A stretch of 64,000 nucleotides of DNA from Euwallacea fornicatus (Eukaryota > Arthropoda > Insecta > Coleoptera > Curculionidae): positions 2,108,001 through 2,172,000 of the forward strand of contig NC_089554.1 in the NCBI RefSeq assembly GCF_040115645.1. The letters run 5' to 3'. The translations under genes were made by a program, and so were the position numbers. The notes beneath the pieces were generated by a model. The model was not told where the DNA came from. It ran no database searches and worked only from the letters and a program-made list of their open reading frames with translations. Shown here piece after piece: positions 61,430 through 64,000 of this stretch. Positions within the stretch are counted from its first letter, which is position 1. The number at the start of each line of letters is the position of its first letter.

Positions 61430-62429
61430 TACTAATTTGCAAATGCTATAAATACACAACGGGAACTATTTGTGCGCAGATTAATACCCCGTTTAAGGGA
61501 TCGATCCCTCATGGTTCTAAATACCGCCCATGTAGGGTCTTTTTTTAAATGATTACACAACATACATATGAACTACAAATTCTTAAATAGTTAATATCGC
61601 ACATTTTGTAACATTTTTATGAGCGTCCAGACCACCTGCAGTATCAAGTAGCAAACCTGAAAATTGCGCCGATTGTGCCTTATCATGCAAAAATAAAGAG
61701 AGTTATGATCAAAGCACTGCCGAATATTGAGTTATATATAAATTGCCGACAAAGGGTACCGTTGAAAAAACTCTTCGTAAATAAATTCTCTTATCGGAGA
61801 GTAACGATTGGCTGTTTATGAGAAAATAAATGTAAAACTGGAGTTTAATTCAGTGTCTGTGTTCGTTTAATAGGCAGTCCGCTTAATAGAGAAATATTTA
61901 TTAGAATCTCGTATGAGGAAGTGTTGGTACCGAGAAAACTCTCCGATTACAAAACGTGTCCGCCCAGGGAAATTTTACTGTACTTTAAAGTTTGAAAAAT
62001 TGGACTCTAAATTTCAGACATCCTGTACAATATCAATCATCAAAACTTTTTAAAATAAAACCGTGCTCAATAAGCACCTTATATCGTTTCTTTAAATAGA
62101 CATTATTCCTATTTTTTATTAACTTTGCAAATCTGGGCTGCACATGCAATTTTTTTTTAGTTTTTAATTTTTTCCACCGGTATTATCCAACCGATATCAA
62201 CACAGTTCTAGGAGTATGTAATTAATTATAGACATTATTTAAATGCGTGAAAAAAATGTTCCATTAAAAAGCAATTGTTCAGTATCGTCGCGCTTTTTTG
62301 GGCCACTCTGTATTAGATATTTTTCCCTGAAGTACGTTCTCAAGCATAGGTAGGGCATACATAATATCAAAATCATACGTTCAATAATTTCCGAACTATA
62401 GAAGACCGGAGGTGAAATGCGCCACTCTG

Positions 62430-64000
62430 TATGTGTTTATCAGCTATTAAACTTGCTCACCTGGCTACCTTTAGTTTATTGAGATTTTTTCTCCATATGT
62501 ACATACACTATTAATACCAAGCTGGTATGTTTCTTAATTAGTTCTCAATATTGTTTATTGTCCTCTTTGTTATACTATTGTTTTATCTGTTGAATTGTCG
62601 GTGAATAAATAAATTTACACATTTTAAAGTATATTGCTCTATAGCTCCTACATTGCAAAGATATTTAGCTGAATTTAGTCACTTCAATTGCGAATCACCA
62701 TGTATATTTTCCAAACTCTTGCGATCCAAGGCAACTGTGGCTCTACAGGGGATAATGTCTTTGATGGTAACGATCCATTTTTCGCAGTTAGAAGGTGTGC
62801 AACACCAAAATAATTTGATTTAGAACAAATAGGATTTTTTTTCATCTTGCGATTTACCACTCCTATGAAGCTGACATTTTCCAATTACTTAATTTCACGC
62901 CGAAGATAATTTGTACTGACTAATTTGACACTGAATCAAATTTCATAAGTCCATTTTTAATTACTGCTAATCTACCGTAATCACAAAGCTTCAACTATTA
63001 CGAAGGAAGGTTAACTAAGTCCCCCCTGCTTTGTTAACGTTGAAATAGGTGGCCTGATGTAGGTGTACTAAATGCCGTTAATTTGTTTCCGACAAATTGA
63101 ATACAACAGGTTAAAATTAAAATAGGAGCAAACGAGAAATTAGCAAACAAATTGTATTCATTAATACGACGGAAATTAGCTACAGAAATAAAATTACCTT
63201 TGCCTGATGATGGTGAACAAAATTTCGTTAACAGTCGATTCACCATTCATACGAGATAATTTCATATACATTACAAACTCTATACTCTCGGGCATGATTA
63301 ATTTGGTATTGTTACGTTTTTGAACTTCAAACATCATTGCAGCACGAAGACATCCATTGTTGCCTGAATTATTTGTTTAGGAAATCAGGGCCACCTGAAT
63401 ATGCCTCCATCAATTTTCAAATAAATTTCTTAGAGGCACATTTTCCTTTTGGGGATGCAGAATCTATTTACCCAAACACGCGTCTTAAATGCAATATTCT
63501 CTCAATAGGCAGCTCCGAAATAGCACTTGAGTAAATATGTTTATATGCTGAAGATGGATTATTACTTCCAATATTTTCCATTTCAAAAAGCGAATACGTT
63601 TGAATGCTTTCAGTAAAGAGCTCGTAAAAAAATGAATTGCCTATACTTCGCACTCCGAAAGCTTTCGTAATTTACATGGAAGCTTTCACTCCCATATAGA
63701 AGCTAGTTTCTTTAGTGTTTTATTAACAACATAAGGGAGTTTTATTTTCCAGTGCATTCGTAATGGAACATCTAGATAGCAAATGTAATAGATAAAGCGA
63801 TAAAAAAAATCTTTCAGAAATCACGTGATTTTATATTTAACTTTCTGAAAGGTATCATTTCGGAACCCTTTGTGTGGAATTCTATTTGTTGGAAAAGGGC
63901 AATTCCCCGCAGGCAACGAAATAGATAGATGGATCTATCTGTTGCATTTTTCATAGTTCAAAAAGCTCAAAACTAAGACCATCAGTGATACGCGTGCAAC
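62430..64000. other. No recognisable gene
   Basis: Nothing supported; the small frames at 62684-63653 show no family features. Confidence 0.4.

Larger units (their letters stand above)
58648..61980 (-). mobile_element. Tigger/pogo-like element, interrupted by a Tc1
   Basis: The left end CAGTGAAATTTCTCATACGC and the right end read inward (CAGTAAAATTTCCCTGGGCG) are terminal inverted repeats of Tigger type, flanked by TA at 58646-47 and 61981-82. GTCCGTTTATTAA (left) and GTCCGCTTAATAG-like (right) motifs follow. Removing the Tc1 at 58850-60488 leaves about 1.7 kb, with a minus-strand transposase whose C-terminal part has been lost. Confidence 0.85.
57836..62429. mobile_element. Foldback element containing a nested Tigger and Tc1
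   Basis: The left end CAGGGTGATGCATTTCACCT mirrors the right end (read inward CAGAGTGGCGCATTTCACCT), with TA on both sides. The inverted arms continue for about 450 bp through TCTTCTATAG, TGATATTAT, GTGTCCCAAAAAGCG / GTGGCCCAAAAAAGCG, TTTTTAATGGAACAT and a second end-like motif TACAGGGTGTTCAAAATT (58258), mirrored near 62026. Without the Tigger insertion at 58648-61980 the element would be about 1.26 kb, in line with the other foldbacks here. Confidence 0.85.

Noticed and set aside
1..64000. CRISPR array, rRNA, functional tRNA, operons or prophage
   Set aside because: No regularly spaced direct repeats, no rRNA sequence, no complete A-box plus B-box pair, and no bacterial-type gene density were seen.

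Overview
This window looks like non-coding nuclear DNA from an arthropod, most likely an insect. It is AT-rich, has no operons or dense coding, and holds no host gene that I can name. Nearly everything recognisable is DNA transposon debris: Tc1, mariner, Tigger/pogo and piggyBac-like elements, plus many foldback elements with long inverted arms. This mix, and the recurring TACAGGGTG-type ends flanked by TA, fit insect genomes such as those of beetles, but the order is inference. The stretch could be intergenic or lie inside a very large intron.

Layout. Bases 1-284 hold a broken N-terminus of a Tc1-like transposase. Foldback elements follow at 2190-2742, 4253-4550, 6638-7427 and 9213-10029. 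A GC- and CpG-richer block at 10.2-11.3 kb is the best candidate for host coding sequence, but I do not recognise its product. From 11.6 to 16.1 kb there is a tandem duplication and then a Tc1 element (11901-16102) carrying both a foldback element and a second Tc1. From 18 to 31 kb there are a GC-rich patch, a coiled-coil-like fragment, a long-armed element with a mariner-like transposase in its loop (21797-23487), a piggyBac-like element flanked by TTAA (24705-25638), two pairs of dispersed repeats and a CpG-rich island (30955-31085). From 31.5 to 33.2 kb a mariner-like transposase is split by a foldback element.

From 36.7 to 48.6 kb there are a deleted mariner derivative, two adjacent palindromes (39157-40312 with almost identical arms, and 40428-41378), a mariner relic, a Tigger remnant carrying a Tc1 (43086-45411), and an almost complete dead mariner (47373-48618). 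From 51.3 to 56.5 kb there are a possible terminal exon, two more copies of the 2.2-kb foldback family and another mariner relic. From 57.8 to 62.4 kb there is a three-level nest: a foldback containing a Tigger, which contains a Tc1 with IR/DR-type ends.

The transposases are all broken by stops or frameshifts, so none of these elements should move by itself. The nesting gives a relative insertion order, and the very similar arms of 39157-40312 mark the youngest event. The remaining long stretches show nothing I can support as genes. No tRNA, rRNA or CRISPR was found.
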